A stretch of DNA of 64,000 nt from Streptomyces cupreus (GTDB lineage Bacteria; Actinomycetota; Actinomycetes; Streptomycetales; Streptomycetaceae). The notes beneath the pieces are model-generated. The model saw nothing but the letters and a program-made list of their open reading frames with translations. It did no database searches and was not told the origin of the DNA. Position numbers and translations under genes: made by a program. Positions 45,418-54,669 of this stretch are shown in pieces (position 1 is the first letter of the stretch; every line of letters begins with the position of its first letter). The stretch is taken from assembly GCF_014257025.1 (NCBI RefSeq), contig NZ_JACMSF010000004.1:62001-126000 (forward strand), in the 5' to 3' direction.

Positions 45418-46742
45418 CTCTCCTCGCGGAAAGGCCGAGCACCGGGACGCGCCACCCCCTGCGCCCCGAACTCCAGCGCGGCTTCGCCCCCTGGGCGGGC
45501 GGCGCGGTCCTCCTCACGCTCACCGTCGCCGTGGCCGTCCCGGCGGAGACCTGGCAGGGCGGCTGGGCGGAGACCCGGGACCAGATGCACACGGCGGCGA
45601 CCCTGCTCGGCATCCCGATGGCGCTGGCCGCCGGCTGCTGGCAGGGCGGACGGGAACGCCGACGCCGTACCGGCGAACTGATGGAGACGTCCGTACGCGG
45701 CTCGCTCCCCCGCTTCCTCGCCTCGGCCCTGCCGGTCGCGGTCTGGGTGGCCGTGGGACACCTGGCCGCCGCCGCACTCGCTCTGCTGGCCACCTGGTAC
45801 TGCGCCACCGGGGACAGCCCCTACCTGGTCGTACCGCTGGTGGACACGCTCGTCCTCGCCTGCGCCGCACTCGCGGGCGTGGTGGTCGGCCGGGTACTGC
45901 CCTGGCGACTGGCGGCACCGCTGCTGGCGATGGGTGCGTACGTCGTCCTCGGCGTCCTCTCCTACGACAGCCGGAACGCCCTGGCCCACCTCTCCCCGCT
46001 CCTCGACACGTCCGCCAACAGGGTCCCCGTGTGGTGGCAACCCATAGTGACGGCGACCTGGGTAGGTGGCCTGGCCATAGCCGCGGTCCTCGCCCACGCC
46101 GCCCACCGTCGGGCCACGGCGCTGCTCCCACTGGCCGCCGCGGCGGCCGCCGGGGCGCTGCTCGTACAGACCGGCGACGGCCTGACGCATACCGACCCGA
46201 TCGCCCGCCGCCAGGTCTGCGACACCTCCACCACCCCCCAGATCTGCGTCAGCGCCCGCTACGAGAAGCTCCTGCCGCAGGTCACCCAGGCCCTGTCCGG
46301 ACTGACGGGTCGCCTTGAGGGAGTGGAGAACCTGCCGGTCCGTTTCGAGGACCGGCCCGGCGGGTCGCGGCCGGACGAGGTGCAGCTGCCGATGATCAAG
46401 CCGTTCGGCTCGTCCGTCGTGCGCGGCAGGCTCACCGACCCGGAGCAGTACGCCTGGGAAGCCGGGATGATGCTGATCGGCCGGGCCTGGTGCGACCGTA
46501 CGGACCCCGCCGTCGGCAGGACGGACGCCGCCGTGGAGCACTACCTGGCGCCCAGCCCGGCCGAGGCGTACTTCGACGAGCGGGACGCCAAGGGCAGCAA
46601 GGCCGACCGCGAGGAACTCAAGGCCAGGCAGCAGGCCCGCGCCCGGCTGCTGGCGATGGACGAGGAGGAGCGCCGGACCTGGCTGTCGGAGTACTTCGCG
46701 ACGGCGGAGGAATGCGACCCGAGCGGGGTGCCGACCCTGTGA
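45414..46742 (+). CDS. ABC-type permease with extracellular domain
   Basis: A 442-residue protein with about six membrane helices in the first 250 residues (e.g. WAGGAVLLTLTVAVAVPAET, LATWYCATG, LVLACAALAGVVVGRVLP), then a polar, probably extracellular or periplasm-like C-terminal domain (about 260-442) with VCDTSTTPQICVSARYEKLLP, which contains a cysteine pair. It ends with a charged helix (KADREELKARQQARARLLAM). Overlaps both neighbours by four bases. Substrate unknown. Confidence 0.82.
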   Translation: MTLLAERPSTGTRHPLRPELQRGFAPWAGGAVLLTLTVAVAVPAETWQGGWAETRDQMHTAATLLGIPMALAAGCWQGGRERRRRTGELMETSVRGSLPRFLASALPVAVWVAVGHLAAAALALLATWYCATGDSPYLVVPLVDTLVLACAALAGVVVGRVLPWRLAAPLLAMGAYVVLGVLSYDSRNALAHLSPLLDTSANRVPVWWQPIVTATWVGGLAIAAVLAHAAHRRATALLPLAAAAAAGALLVQTGDGLTHTDPIARRQVCDTSTTPQICVSARYEKLLPQVTQALSGLTGRLEGVENLPVRFEDRPGGSRPDEVQLPMIKPFGSSVVRGRLTDPEQYAWEAGMMLIGRAWCDRTDPAVGRTDAAVEHYLAPSPAEAYFDERDAKGSKADREELKARQQARARLLAMDEEERRTWLSEYFATAEECDPSGVPTL

Positions 46743-47338
46743 CGACAGCCGGCCCCGTCCTGTACGCCCGCTCGCGCGCCCTCCCGCAAACGATCACGGC
46801 TCTGGCCGTGACCACGCTCCTGGCGATCTGGGCAGCCCACGCCCTGGACTCCTATCTGGACCCGGACCGCCAGGTCCCGGTGGTGGCCCTGGCTCCACTG
46901 TTCGCGTCGGCGGTGATCGGCACCAGCCTCCACACGGCCTCCGACGAACTGGACCGCACAGCGGTACGCCCCTGGTGGCGCCGCCGCCTGCTCCACCTCC
47001 TGACCCTCACAGCCCTGGCCACGGCCCTGCTCCCGCTGGCAGTACTCACCAGCACCCAGACCTTCGGCCCACCCGCCATGATCCGTAACGTACTCGGCTG
47101 CACAGGCCTGACGGCAGCGGCGGCGGTAGTACTGGGCGCGCGCCTGAGCTGGCTCCCGGTGTTCGGGTACGTGAGCGCGATGTACCTGGGCATCGCGGGC
47201 CTGAGGGGCGGCGCACTACCGGCATGGGCATGGCTGCTGGAGCCGAGAACAGGCGGGACAGCCTGGACGACGGCAGCGACACTGTTCCTGCTGGGAGGCA
47301 CCGCGTACGTCATACGCGGGGCACGCCCAACCCCCTAG
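46739..47338 (+). CDS. membrane protein, last gene of sigma/ABC operon
   Basis: A 199-residue, about six-helix protein starting at GTG 46739, overlapping the permease stop (GTGA). Segments include ITALAVTTLLAIWAAHALDS, VVALAPLFASAVIGTSL and LHLLTLTALATALLPLAVL. It may be a second permease subunit. No family signature recognised. Confidence 0.78.
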   Translation: MTTAGPVLYARSRALPQTITALAVTTLLAIWAAHALDSYLDPDRQVPVVALAPLFASAVIGTSLHTASDELDRTAVRPWWRRRLLHLLTLTALATALLPLAVLTSTQTFGPPAMIRNVLGCTGLTAAAAVVLGARLSWLPVFGYVSAMYLGIAGLRGGALPAWAWLLEPRTGGTAWTTAATLFLLGGTAYVIRGARPTP

Positions 47339-47381
47339 GGGGCGCGGGGATGCCGTAAACGAAATCGCAAAGGCCCGGATC

Positions 47382-47918
47382 TCAGGCAGAAATGCCGTCG
47401 ATCCGGGCCATGGCGTCATCCGCGCCGTACGGCTGCAAGTACGGCAACCAGCGCGGATCGCGATGCCCGGTCCCGATGATGCGCCAGGCAAGACCAGTCG
47501 GCGGAGCCGGTTTGTGCCGCAGCCGCCAGCCGATCTCGAACAGGTGACGGTCGGCCTTCACGTGGTTGCAGCGGCGGCATGACGCCACCACGTTGTCCCA
47601 GACGTGCTTGCCCCCGCGGCTGCGCGGGATGACGTGGTCGACGCTGGTTGCGACGCCACCGCAGTACATGCACCGGCCCCCGTCGCGCGCGAACAGCGCC
47701 CTACGGGTAAGAGGAACGGGCCCCCGATAGGGAACCCGGACGAATCGCTTGAGCCGGACCACGCTTGGTGCGGGGACTGTGACGGTTGCGCTGTGCATGA
47801 AGGCGCCGGACTCCTCAAGGCATACGGCCTTGTTTTCGAGCACGAGGACGAGCGCGCGGCGGAGCGGTACGACGCCGAGTGGCTCGTACGACGCGTTGAG
47901 GACCAGGACATGCGGCAC
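47382..47918 (-). CDS. HNH endonuclease
   Basis: A 178-residue protein starting at GTG 47918 (MPHVLVLNASYEPLGVV, AAGGAGG seven bases upstream). The C-terminal HNH motif is complete: CMYC at 83-86, DHVIPRSRGG from Asp94-His95, DN at 108-109 and CRRCN at 114-118. The N-terminal half is a strand-rich region typical of this widely conserved actinobacterial HNH group. The role is unknown; broad conservation outside mobile elements argues against a homing nuclease. Confidence 0.9.
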   Translation of the reverse strand: MPHVLVLNASYEPLGVVPLRRALVLVLENKAVCLEESGAFMHSATVTVPAPSVVRLKRFVRVPYRGPVPLTRRALFARDGGRCMYCGGVATSVDHVIPRSRGGKHVWDNVVASCRRCNHVKADRHLFEIGWRLRHKPAPPTGLAWRIIGTGHRDPRWLPYLQPYGADDAMARIDGISA

Positions 47919-48218
47919 GGATGCCTCCTTGGGCGTCGGCGGCGCGTGGCTCGCGCCGGGACGATCTGTAGTCAGTCTCCCCTCAGGCCTGGTGAAAGCG
48001 CCACCATGTCCAGGTAACGGGCTGAGAGTGTTTTCGACCACACCTTTCTTCATCCCCAGGTGAGTACGGTCTCTCCCCCGAACATTGCGACGATCCACCC
48101 ACGATGCACCGTTAGTGTGGTGGGTCTGCCCCCTCGGTGACCTTTCCGTGACCTTGATGACCTGACGCCCTTTGACCGCTGTACCGGGAGGCAGACGCCG
48201 CACCTGGAGGTACCCGCC

Positions 48219-49310
48219 GTGTCCTTGTCCGCCGTCCTGTTGGCCGCCGGTTCCACACCGACCCCGTCCCCCTCGGAGACCACGCCGGCGGTCCCCTCCC
48301 TCCAGGACGCCCAGGAGAGCGCGACCAACGCCGCCGGCTGGGTCGAGGAGAACTGGTCGACCTGGCTCGCGATCGGCCTCAGGGTGCTGCTGATCCTGGT
48401 GATCGCGGCGGTGCTGAGAGTGGTGGTGCGGCGGGCGATCACCAAGCTCATAGACCGGATGAACCGCACGGTTCAGGCGGTCGACGGCACGGCGATCGGC
48501 GGTCTGCTGGTCAATGTGGAGCGCCGGCGCCAGCGCTCGCAGGCGATCGGCTCGGTGCTGCGCTCGGTGGCCAGCTTCCTGATCATGGGCACCGCGGCCC
48601 TGATGATCCTCGGCACGTTCGAGATCAACCTCGCGCCGCTGCTGGCCTCGGCCGGTGTCGCGGGTGTGGCGATCGGTTTCGGCGCCCGCAACCTCGTCAC
48701 GGACTTCCTCTCCGGTGTCTTCATGATCCTTGAGGACCAGTACGGCGTCGGCGACTCGATCGACGCGGGTGTGGCCTCCGGCGAGGTGATCGAGGTCGGC
48801 CTGCGCGTGACGAAGCTGCGCGGCGACAACGGCGAGATCTGGTACGTCCGCAACGGCGAGGTCAAGCGGATCGGCAACCTCTCCCAGGGCTGGTCGACGG
48901 CCGGTGTCGATGTGACCGTCCGGCCCTCCGAGGACCTGGACCGGGTGAAGGCCGTGATCGCCGAGGTCGGTGAGCGGATGAGCAAGGAAGAGCCCTGGAA
49001 CGAGCTCCTGTGGGGCCCGATCGAGATCCTCGGCCTGGACAGCGTTCTGCTGGAGTCCATGGTGGTCCGGGTCTCCGCGAAGACCATGCCGGGCAAGTCG
49101 CTGACCGTGGAGCGCGAGCTGCGCTGGCGGATCAAGCGGGCCTTCGACGCGGCGGACATCCAGATCGTCGGCGGCCCGCTGCCGGCCGTGGAGGACGCGG
49201 CCGCGGCCGATCCGACCGCGGGCATGGCCGCCCCGTCGGCCTACGCCAACACCTCCTCCCCGCAGGCCCAGGCGGCGACGCCGCTGACGCCGCCGAGCGT
49301 GACGAAGTAG
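48219..49310 (+). CDS. small-conductance mechanosensitive channel (MscS family)
   Basis: A 363-residue channel from GTG 48219 (CTGGAGG upstream). It has an N-terminal Pro/Ser-rich stretch, a membrane helix at about 49-70, and the pore-lining pair (VLRSVASFLIMGTAALMILG, then LAPLLASAGVAGVAIGFGAR). The beta domain follows with GVFMILEDQYGVGDSI, and the C-terminal alpha/beta domain includes RVSAKTMPGKSL. It releases solutes on hypo-osmotic shock. The 300 bases before it (47919-48218) are a divergent promoter region with no other gene seen. Confidence 0.92.
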   Translation: MSLSAVLLAAGSTPTPSPSETTPAVPSLQDAQESATNAAGWVEENWSTWLAIGLRVLLILVIAAVLRVVVRRAITKLIDRMNRTVQAVDGTAIGGLLVNVERRRQRSQAIGSVLRSVASFLIMGTAALMILGTFEINLAPLLASAGVAGVAIGFGARNLVTDFLSGVFMILEDQYGVGDSIDAGVASGEVIEVGLRVTKLRGDNGEIWYVRNGEVKRIGNLSQGWSTAGVDVTVRPSEDLDRVKAVIAEVGERMSKEEPWNELLWGPIEILGLDSVLLESMVVRVSAKTMPGKSLTVERELRWRIKRAFDAADIQIVGGPLPAVEDAAAADPTAGMAAPSAYANTSSPQAQAATPLTPPSVTK

Positions 49311-49385
49311 GACCCCGGCCGCCGTAACGGTTCAGCACACTCGTTCGAGTGAAGAGGTGGGGCATTCCGGCGCCGGGAGCGCACG

Positions 49386-49414
49386 GGGTGCCCCATCGTT
49401 CTGCCGGGGCACCC
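49386..49414. terminator. hairpin after MscS gene
   Basis: GGGTGCCCC and GGGGCACCC, a perfect 9-bp stem with an 11-base loop, 75 bases after the channel gene; no T-run, so a terminator role is likely but not certain. Confidence 0.5.
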
Positions 49415-49458
49415 GACGCGGGCTTAGCCTGGCAGCAGCGTGACGAGGAGAACCAGCG

Positions 49459-50079
49459 ATGAGCGCCGAACCCATCCCGGAGCCGGTCATGACGCAGATG
49501 GACCCCATCGACCTGTTGAGCGCGATCGAAGAGGCGTCGCCGTTGCCGATTCGAGCCGAGTACATCGAGGGAATGGTCATCGTGCCGCCGCAGCCGAACT
49601 ACAACCACAGCAACGGCGCTTACCGGCTAGCCATCCAGTTCACCATGGCCGGATTCGAGCTGGCCGGCATGGGCATGGGCTTCCGGGCCGCCGACAAGGA
49701 CGGCAGCACCATGTCCTTGGTCGTTCCCGACTTCTACGTTCTCCGCCGCGAGCCCACCGACCTGGATGCGGCCTACCTCGCGGCCCACAAGGGCTGGTAT
49801 CCGGCCGACATGATCGCCCTGGTGGGCGAGGTCACGTCCACCAACCACGCGATCGACACCGGCGCCAAGTTCTCGGCTTACGCGGCAGCCGATATCCCGC
49901 TCTACGTACTGATCAACCGCACCACACGGACAGCCCACTGTTACTCGAACCCGATCCACCCCGGCGACGACCCCACCAAGGCCCACTACGCATCGGGCAC
50001 CACGGCGGTCCTCGGCAAACCCCTCACCCTCCCGGACCCGTACCCCACCCTCGACACAGCCCCCTTCCTGGAGCATTGA
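49459..50079 (+). CDS. Uma2/DUF820 nuclease-fold protein
   Basis: A 206-residue PD-(D/E)xK-fold protein. The core reads IRAEYIEGMVIVPPQPNYNH (31-50), then VVPDFYVL with Asp91, LVGEVTS with Glu124 and KFSAYAAADIPLYVLINR. Uma2 proteins are abundant, multicopy putative endonucleases in Streptomyces and cyanobacteria; biological role unsettled. Monocistronic. Confidence 0.9.
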   Translation: MSAEPIPEPVMTQMDPIDLLSAIEEASPLPIRAEYIEGMVIVPPQPNYNHSNGAYRLAIQFTMAGFELAGMGMGFRAADKDGSTMSLVVPDFYVLRREPTDLDAAYLAAHKGWYPADMIALVGEVTSTNHAIDTGAKFSAYAAADIPLYVLINRTTRTAHCYSNPIHPGDDPTKAHYASGTTAVLGKPLTLPDPYPTLDTAPFLEH

Positions 50080-50119
50080 TCTCCCGGGTAACGACTCGAC
50101 AGCCGGACCCCACCCCCTA

Positions 50120-50175
50120 TTGACGCCCCCTTACCGCTCGGCATACCTTCCTGACACTGATAGGAAACCTTCCTA
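50120..50175 (+). promoter_or_regulatory. csn promoter and CsnR operator
   Basis: TTGACG (50120-50125), 16 bases, CATACC (50142-50147) make a housekeeping-type promoter. TAGGAAACCTTCCTA (50161-50175) is a palindrome just downstream, matching the known AGGAAA...TTCCT type of the CsnR box. ACCTTCCT also occurs as a direct repeat at 50145. Repressor here would block transcription start. Confidence 0.75.
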
Positions 50176-50233
50176 ACAGTGCTCTCCAGGGCAGCGCACC
50201 ATGAGAAGCTGACCCCGAAAGGCAGGTGTCGAC

Positions 50234-51445
50234 ATGGCAGGAACCGCCGGTACGCCGGGCACTCCGCGCGTGCTGCGCGCCATGAACGACCGGGCGGCGC
50301 TGGATCTGCTGCTGGAGCACGGGCCACTCAGCCGGACGAGGATCGGCAAGCTGACCGGTCTCTCCAAGCCGACCGCCTCGCAGCTGCTCGCCCGCCTGGA
50401 GGCCGCCGGACTGGTTCGCGTGACCGGCACCAGTGAGGGACGCCCCGGACCGAGCGCCCAGCTGTACGCCGTGAACCCCGCCGCCGCGTACGCCGCCGGA
50501 CTCGATGTCACCCCCGACCGCCTCCGCGCCGCCGTCGCCGACCTCACCGGACAGACAGTCGGCGAGTTCGAGCTGCCCACCCCCGGCCGCCGCCCCACAC
50601 AGCCCGTAGTACAGCAGGTCACCGCCGCGCTCGACGGCGCGGTGAAGGCCGCGGGGCTGACCCGGGACGATGTCCACCGGCTCGTCATCGGCACCCCCGG
50701 CGCCTTCGACCCCTCCACCGGCCGTCTGCGCTACGCCGCCCACCTGCCCGGCTGGCACTCCCCCGCACTGCTGGACGAACTCGCCGCCGCGCTGCCGATG
50801 CCGCTGGAGTACGAGAACGACGTCAACCTCGTCGCCGTCGCCGAACAGCGCATAGGCGCCGCCCGCGGACACGACGACTTCGTGCTGCTGTGGAACCAGG
50901 AAGGCCTCGGCGCCGCCCTGGTCCTCGGCGGCCGGCTGCACCGCGGCTGGACCGGCGGCGCGGGCGAGGTCGGTTTCCTTCCGGTGCCGGGCGCGCCCTT
51001 GGTGCGCCAGGTGACCCGGGCCAACAGCGGCGGCTACCAGGAGCTGGCCGGCGCCCAGGTCCTCCCACGGCTCGCCCGGGAGCTGGGGATCGACGACATC
51101 CCCGAGGGCCCCTACACCGAGGTCGCCGCCGAACTGCTGGCGCGGGTCGCGGACAGTGGCGCCGACCCCCAGCGCCGGCTCCTCACCACCTACGCGACCG
51201 GTGTGGCCACCGGTCTCGCCTCGCTCGTCTCCGTGCTCGACCCCGAACTCGTCGTCCTCAGCGGCGGCGCCCTCGCCTCCGGCGGTGAGCGGCTGCTGGC
51301 CCTCGTCCAGGCCGAGTTGGCGGACCTCGCCGCCTCCCGGCCCCGTCTGGTGCTGGGCGACGTGACCGAACACCCCGTGCTGCGCGGCGCGTTGGAGAGC
51401 GCGCTGGCGACAACCCGCGACGAGGTCTTCGACACCTCGCGCTGA
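50234..51445 (+). CDS. csnR: ROK-family repressor CsnR
   Basis: A 403-residue ROK regulator with an N-terminal winged helix (about 15-75: ALDLLLEHGPLSRTRIGKLT, LSKPTASQLLARLEAAGLV) and a sugar-kinase-like ligand domain. It lacks the cysteine-rich zinc motif usual in ROK proteins: the protein contains no cysteine. It heads a cluster matching csnR-E-F-G-H-K of S. coelicolor, which controls chitosan-oligosaccharide uptake; CsnR represses the operon and is released by oligosaccharide. The operator at 50161-50175 lies 58 bases upstream. Confidence 0.88.
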   Translation: MAGTAGTPGTPRVLRAMNDRAALDLLLEHGPLSRTRIGKLTGLSKPTASQLLARLEAAGLVRVTGTSEGRPGPSAQLYAVNPAAAYAAGLDVTPDRLRAAVADLTGQTVGEFELPTPGRRPTQPVVQQVTAALDGAVKAAGLTRDDVHRLVIGTPGAFDPSTGRLRYAAHLPGWHSPALLDELAAALPMPLEYENDVNLVAVAEQRIGAARGHDDFVLLWNQEGLGAALVLGGRLHRGWTGGAGEVGFLPVPGAPLVRQVTRANSGGYQELAGAQVLPRLARELGIDDIPEGPYTEVAAELLARVADSGADPQRRLLTTYATGVATGLASLVSVLDPELVVLSGGALASGGERLLALVQAELADLAASRPRLVLGDVTEHPVLRGALESALATTRDEVFDTSR

Positions 51446-51497
51446 ACAGCTGAGCTACTGAGCAACAGCCCCCGTCCGCCCCCTAGGGAGCTTCACC

Positions 51498-52829
51498 ATG
51501 CCCATATCAGCCCGAAATGCGGCTTACGTCCTCACCGCCTCCCTCGCCCTCCTCGCCACCGCCTGCACCGGCTCCTCCGGCTCCGGCGCGAACGACGACC
51601 CCGACGCCGAGACCACCCTCACCTTCTGGCACGGCTGGAGCGCGCCCGCCGAGGTGAAGGCCGTCGAGGAGAACGTCGCCAGATTCGAGAAGGCGCACCC
51701 CAACATCAAGGTGAAGGTCGTCGGCAACATCAACGACGACAAGCTCAACCAGGCGCTGCGCGCGGGCGGTTCGAACGGTCCCGACGTGGTGTCGTCGTTC
51801 ACCACCTCCAACGTCGGCAAGTTCTGCGCCTCCGGAGCCTTCCTCGACCTGAAGCCGTTCATCGAGAAGTCGAAGCTCGACCTCGACGCGATGATCCCGA
51901 AGCCGATGCTCGACTACACGCGGTTCGAGGGCAAGCGCTGCGCCCTGCCCCTGCTCGGCGACGCCTACGGCCTCTACTACAACAAGGACGCCTTCGAAGC
52001 GGCCGGCATCAAGGCCCCGCCCAAGACGTGGTCGGAGTTCGCCGAGGTCGCCAAGAAACTGACGAAGCCCAAGGGCGACTCCTACGAGCAGCTCGGCTTC
52101 ATGCCGACGTACCACGGCTACGAGACGGTCGTCTCGCACTACATGTCCCAGTGGGACCACTCCTACTTCGACGCCGACGGCAAGTCGAGCATCGCCGAGG
52201 ACCCGGGCTTCGCGGAGATGTTCACCTACCAGAAGAAGCTCATCGACGACCTCGGCGGGTTCACCAGGCTGGAGAAGTACCGCAACACCTTCGGTGACGA
52301 GTGGGGCGCCGAACATCCCTTCCACACCGGCCAGGTGGCCATGCAGCTCGACGGCGAGTGGCGTCTTGGCATGGCCCAGGACGCGGGGCTCGACTTCGAG
52401 ATCGGCACCGCGCCGCTGCCGGTCGCCGACGACGAGGTCAGCGAGTACGGCAAGGGCTTCCTCTCCGGCACGATCATCGGCATCGCACCCCAGAGCGAGA
52501 AGCAGAACGCCGCCTGGGAGCTGGTGAAGTACATGACGACCGACACCGAGGCCGTCGTCGCCTTCGCCAACGCCATCCACAACGTGCCGTCCACCTTCGA
52601 CGCCCTGAAGTCGCCCGACCTGAAGACGGACCCGGCCTTCAAGACCTTCCTGGACATCGCCCAGCACCCGGAGTCCACCACCGCCCCGGCCTCCGTCGAC
52701 GGCGCCACCTATCTGCTGACGCTGGAGGACTTCGGCTACCAGTACGAGTCCGGCAAGGTGAAGGACCTCAAGGCGGGCCTGCGAAAGACCGCCGAGCAGA
52801 TCGACCGCGACATCGAGCAGGCGAAGTAA
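51498..52829 (+). CDS. csnE: sugar ABC transporter substrate-binding lipoprotein
   Basis: A 443-residue extracellular solute-binding protein (family 1). The lipobox LATAC places the acylated Cys23. The mature protein has TLTFWHGWSAPAEVKAVEEN and DVVSSFTTSNVGKFC, typical of chito-/cello-oligosaccharide binders. It is the first gene of the transport part, AGGGAG precedes the ATG, and it should deliver glucosamine oligosaccharides to CsnF/CsnG. Confidence 0.92.
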   Translation: MPISARNAAYVLTASLALLATACTGSSGSGANDDPDAETTLTFWHGWSAPAEVKAVEENVARFEKAHPNIKVKVVGNINDDKLNQALRAGGSNGPDVVSSFTTSNVGKFCASGAFLDLKPFIEKSKLDLDAMIPKPMLDYTRFEGKRCALPLLGDAYGLYYNKDAFEAAGIKAPPKTWSEFAEVAKKLTKPKGDSYEQLGFMPTYHGYETVVSHYMSQWDHSYFDADGKSSIAEDPGFAEMFTYQKKLIDDLGGFTRLEKYRNTFGDEWGAEHPFHTGQVAMQLDGEWRLGMAQDAGLDFEIGTAPLPVADDEVSEYGKGFLSGTIIGIAPQSEKQNAAWELVKYMTTDTEAVVAFANAIHNVPSTFDALKSPDLKTDPAFKTFLDIAQHPESTTAPASVDGATYLLTLEDFGYQYESGKVKDLKAGLRKTAEQIDRDIEQAK

Positions 52830-52835
52830 CCGCCC

Positions 52836-53771
52836 ATGTCCACGCTCGCCGTACGGCGCCGCAGGTCCGCCCTGCGGACGCTGGCCTTCCTCTCCCCCTG
52901 GCTGATCGGCTTCTCGGTCTTCTTCGCCTACCCGCTGATCTCCACCCTGTACTTCTCGCTGATGAGGTACGACGGCTTCAACACCCCCGAGTTCCGGGGC
53001 CTGGACAACTGGACGTACGTCTTCTCCGACTACCCCATGTTCTGGCCCGCGCTGTGGAACACCCTGTGGCTGGTGCTGGTGATGGTCACCTGCAGGGTGG
53101 TGTTCGGACTCGGGGTGGGCCTGCTGATCACAAAGATCAAGACGGGCGCCGGCGTCTTCCGCACCCTCTTCTACCTGCCGTATCTCGCCCCGCCCGTCGC
53201 CGCCACCCTTGCCTTCGTCTTCCTCCTCAACCCCGGTACGGGGCCGGTGAATTCGATCCTGGACGGGATGGGCCTGCCGACTCCCGGCTGGTTCACGGAC
53301 GCCGACTGGTCGAAGCCGGCGCTCACCGCGCTCGCCCTGTGGGGCGTGGGCGACCTGATGGTCATCTTCATGGCCGCGCTGCTGGACGTACCGAAGGAGC
53401 AGTACGAGGCCGCCGAGCTCGACGGGACCTCGGCGTGGCAGCGGTTCCGGTATGTGACGCTGCCGAACATCTCGCCGATCGTGCTGTTCGCGGTGGTCAC
53501 GGGCGTGATCCAGACCATGCAGTACTACACCCAGCCGCTGGTGGCCGGGAAGGTCGCCTCGGGCGTCATCGGCGGCTCGGGGCAGCACTTCGAGCCCGGC
53601 TACCCCGACAAGTCGACCCTGACACTCCCCCAACTCGTCTACAACCTCGGCTTCCAACGCTTCGACTACGGCGGCGCCTGTGTGGTCGCGCTGGTTCTCT
53701 TCGCCCTCGCCATGGCCTTCACGGCGCTGCTGATGCGCCGCCGGGGCGGGCTGCTCCAGGCAGGTGACTGA
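52836..53771 (+). CDS. csnF: sugar ABC transporter permease
   Basis: A 311-residue, six-helix MalF-type permease. EAA-loop: EQYEAAELDGTSAWQRFRYV, with FPYV-like VTLPNISPIV after it. Six bases after csnE and overlapping csnG by one base. Works with CsnG and a shared multiple-sugar ATPase (MsiK type) encoded elsewhere, as no ATPase lies in the cluster. Confidence 0.92.
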   Translation: MSTLAVRRRRSALRTLAFLSPWLIGFSVFFAYPLISTLYFSLMRYDGFNTPEFRGLDNWTYVFSDYPMFWPALWNTLWLVLVMVTCRVVFGLGVGLLITKIKTGAGVFRTLFYLPYLAPPVAATLAFVFLLNPGTGPVNSILDGMGLPTPGWFTDADWSKPALTALALWGVGDLMVIFMAALLDVPKEQYEAAELDGTSAWQRFRYVTLPNISPIVLFAVVTGVIQTMQYYTQPLVAGKVASGVIGGSGQHFEPGYPDKSTLTLPQLVYNLGFQRFDYGGACVVALVLFALAMAFTALLMRRRGGLLQAGD

Positions 53772-54661
53772 TGACTCAAGTACTGGAAAGACCCGTGGAG
53801 TTGGGCCCGGTGGGCGAGGCCGTGCGCATCGCCCGCCGAAGGGCTCTGCTGGAGTGGATCGCCGTGCACGCCCTCGGCGTGGCCGCCGCGCTCTTCTTCA
53901 CGCTCCCCTTCGTCTTCGTGGTCCTGACCTCGCTGATGAGCGACGAGCAGGCGCTCACCCGCGACCTCGTCCCCGACACCTGGCAGTGGGACAACTACCG
54001 CAGGGTCCTCGACACCCCCGGCTTCCTCACCTGGTGGCGCAACACGCTCCTGTACGCCGGCCTCGGCACGGTTCTCACGGTGGTGTCGTCGCTCCCGGTG
54101 GCGTACGCGCTGGCCAAGTTCCGCTTCAGGGGCCGCAATCTGTCGCTGATGCTGGTCATCGCGATGATGATGCTGCCACCGCAGGTGGTGATCATCCCGA
54201 TGTACCTGTTCTGGGCGAAGCAGCTGGATCTGTCGGGCACCCTGTGGCCGCTGATCATCCCGATGGCGTTCGGGGACGCGTTCTCCATCTTCCTGCTGCG
54301 CCAGTTCCTGCTGACGATCCCCAACGAATACCTGGACGCGGCCCGCGTGGACGGCTGCGGGGAGCTCAGGACGATGCTGAGGGTCGTGGTGCCGATGGCG
54401 AAGCCCGGTATCGCCGCCGTGGCGCTGTTCCAGTTCTTCTACGCCTGGAACGACTACTTCGGCCCGCAGATCTACGCCTCCGAGAACCCCGGTGCCTGGA
54501 CGCTCAGTTACGGCCTGGAGTCCTTCAAGGGCGCGCACCACACCGACTGGAATCTGACCATGGCCGCGACCGTGCTGGTCATGGCCCCCGTGATCCTCGT
54601 GTTCTTCTTCGCTCAGAAGGCGTTCGTCGAGGGTGTCACGCTGACCGGAGTGAAGGGTTGA
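53771..54661 (+). CDS. csnG: sugar ABC transporter permease
   Basis: A 296-residue, six-helix MalG-type permease with the EAA loop EYLDAARVDGCGELRTMLRV. Its ATG overlaps the csnF stop (TGATG). It forms the second half of the membrane channel for chito-oligosaccharides. Confidence 0.92.
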   Translation: MTQVLERPVELGPVGEAVRIARRRALLEWIAVHALGVAAALFFTLPFVFVVLTSLMSDEQALTRDLVPDTWQWDNYRRVLDTPGFLTWWRNTLLYAGLGTVLTVVSSLPVAYALAKFRFRGRNLSLMLVIAMMMLPPQVVIIPMYLFWAKQLDLSGTLWPLIIPMAFGDAFSIFLLRQFLLTIPNEYLDAARVDGCGELRTMLRVVVPMAKPGIAAVALFQFFYAWNDYFGPQIYASENPGAWTLSYGLESFKGAHHTDWNLTMAATVLVMAPVILVFFFAQKAFVEGVTLTGVKG

Positions 54662-54669
54662 CCCGCACG

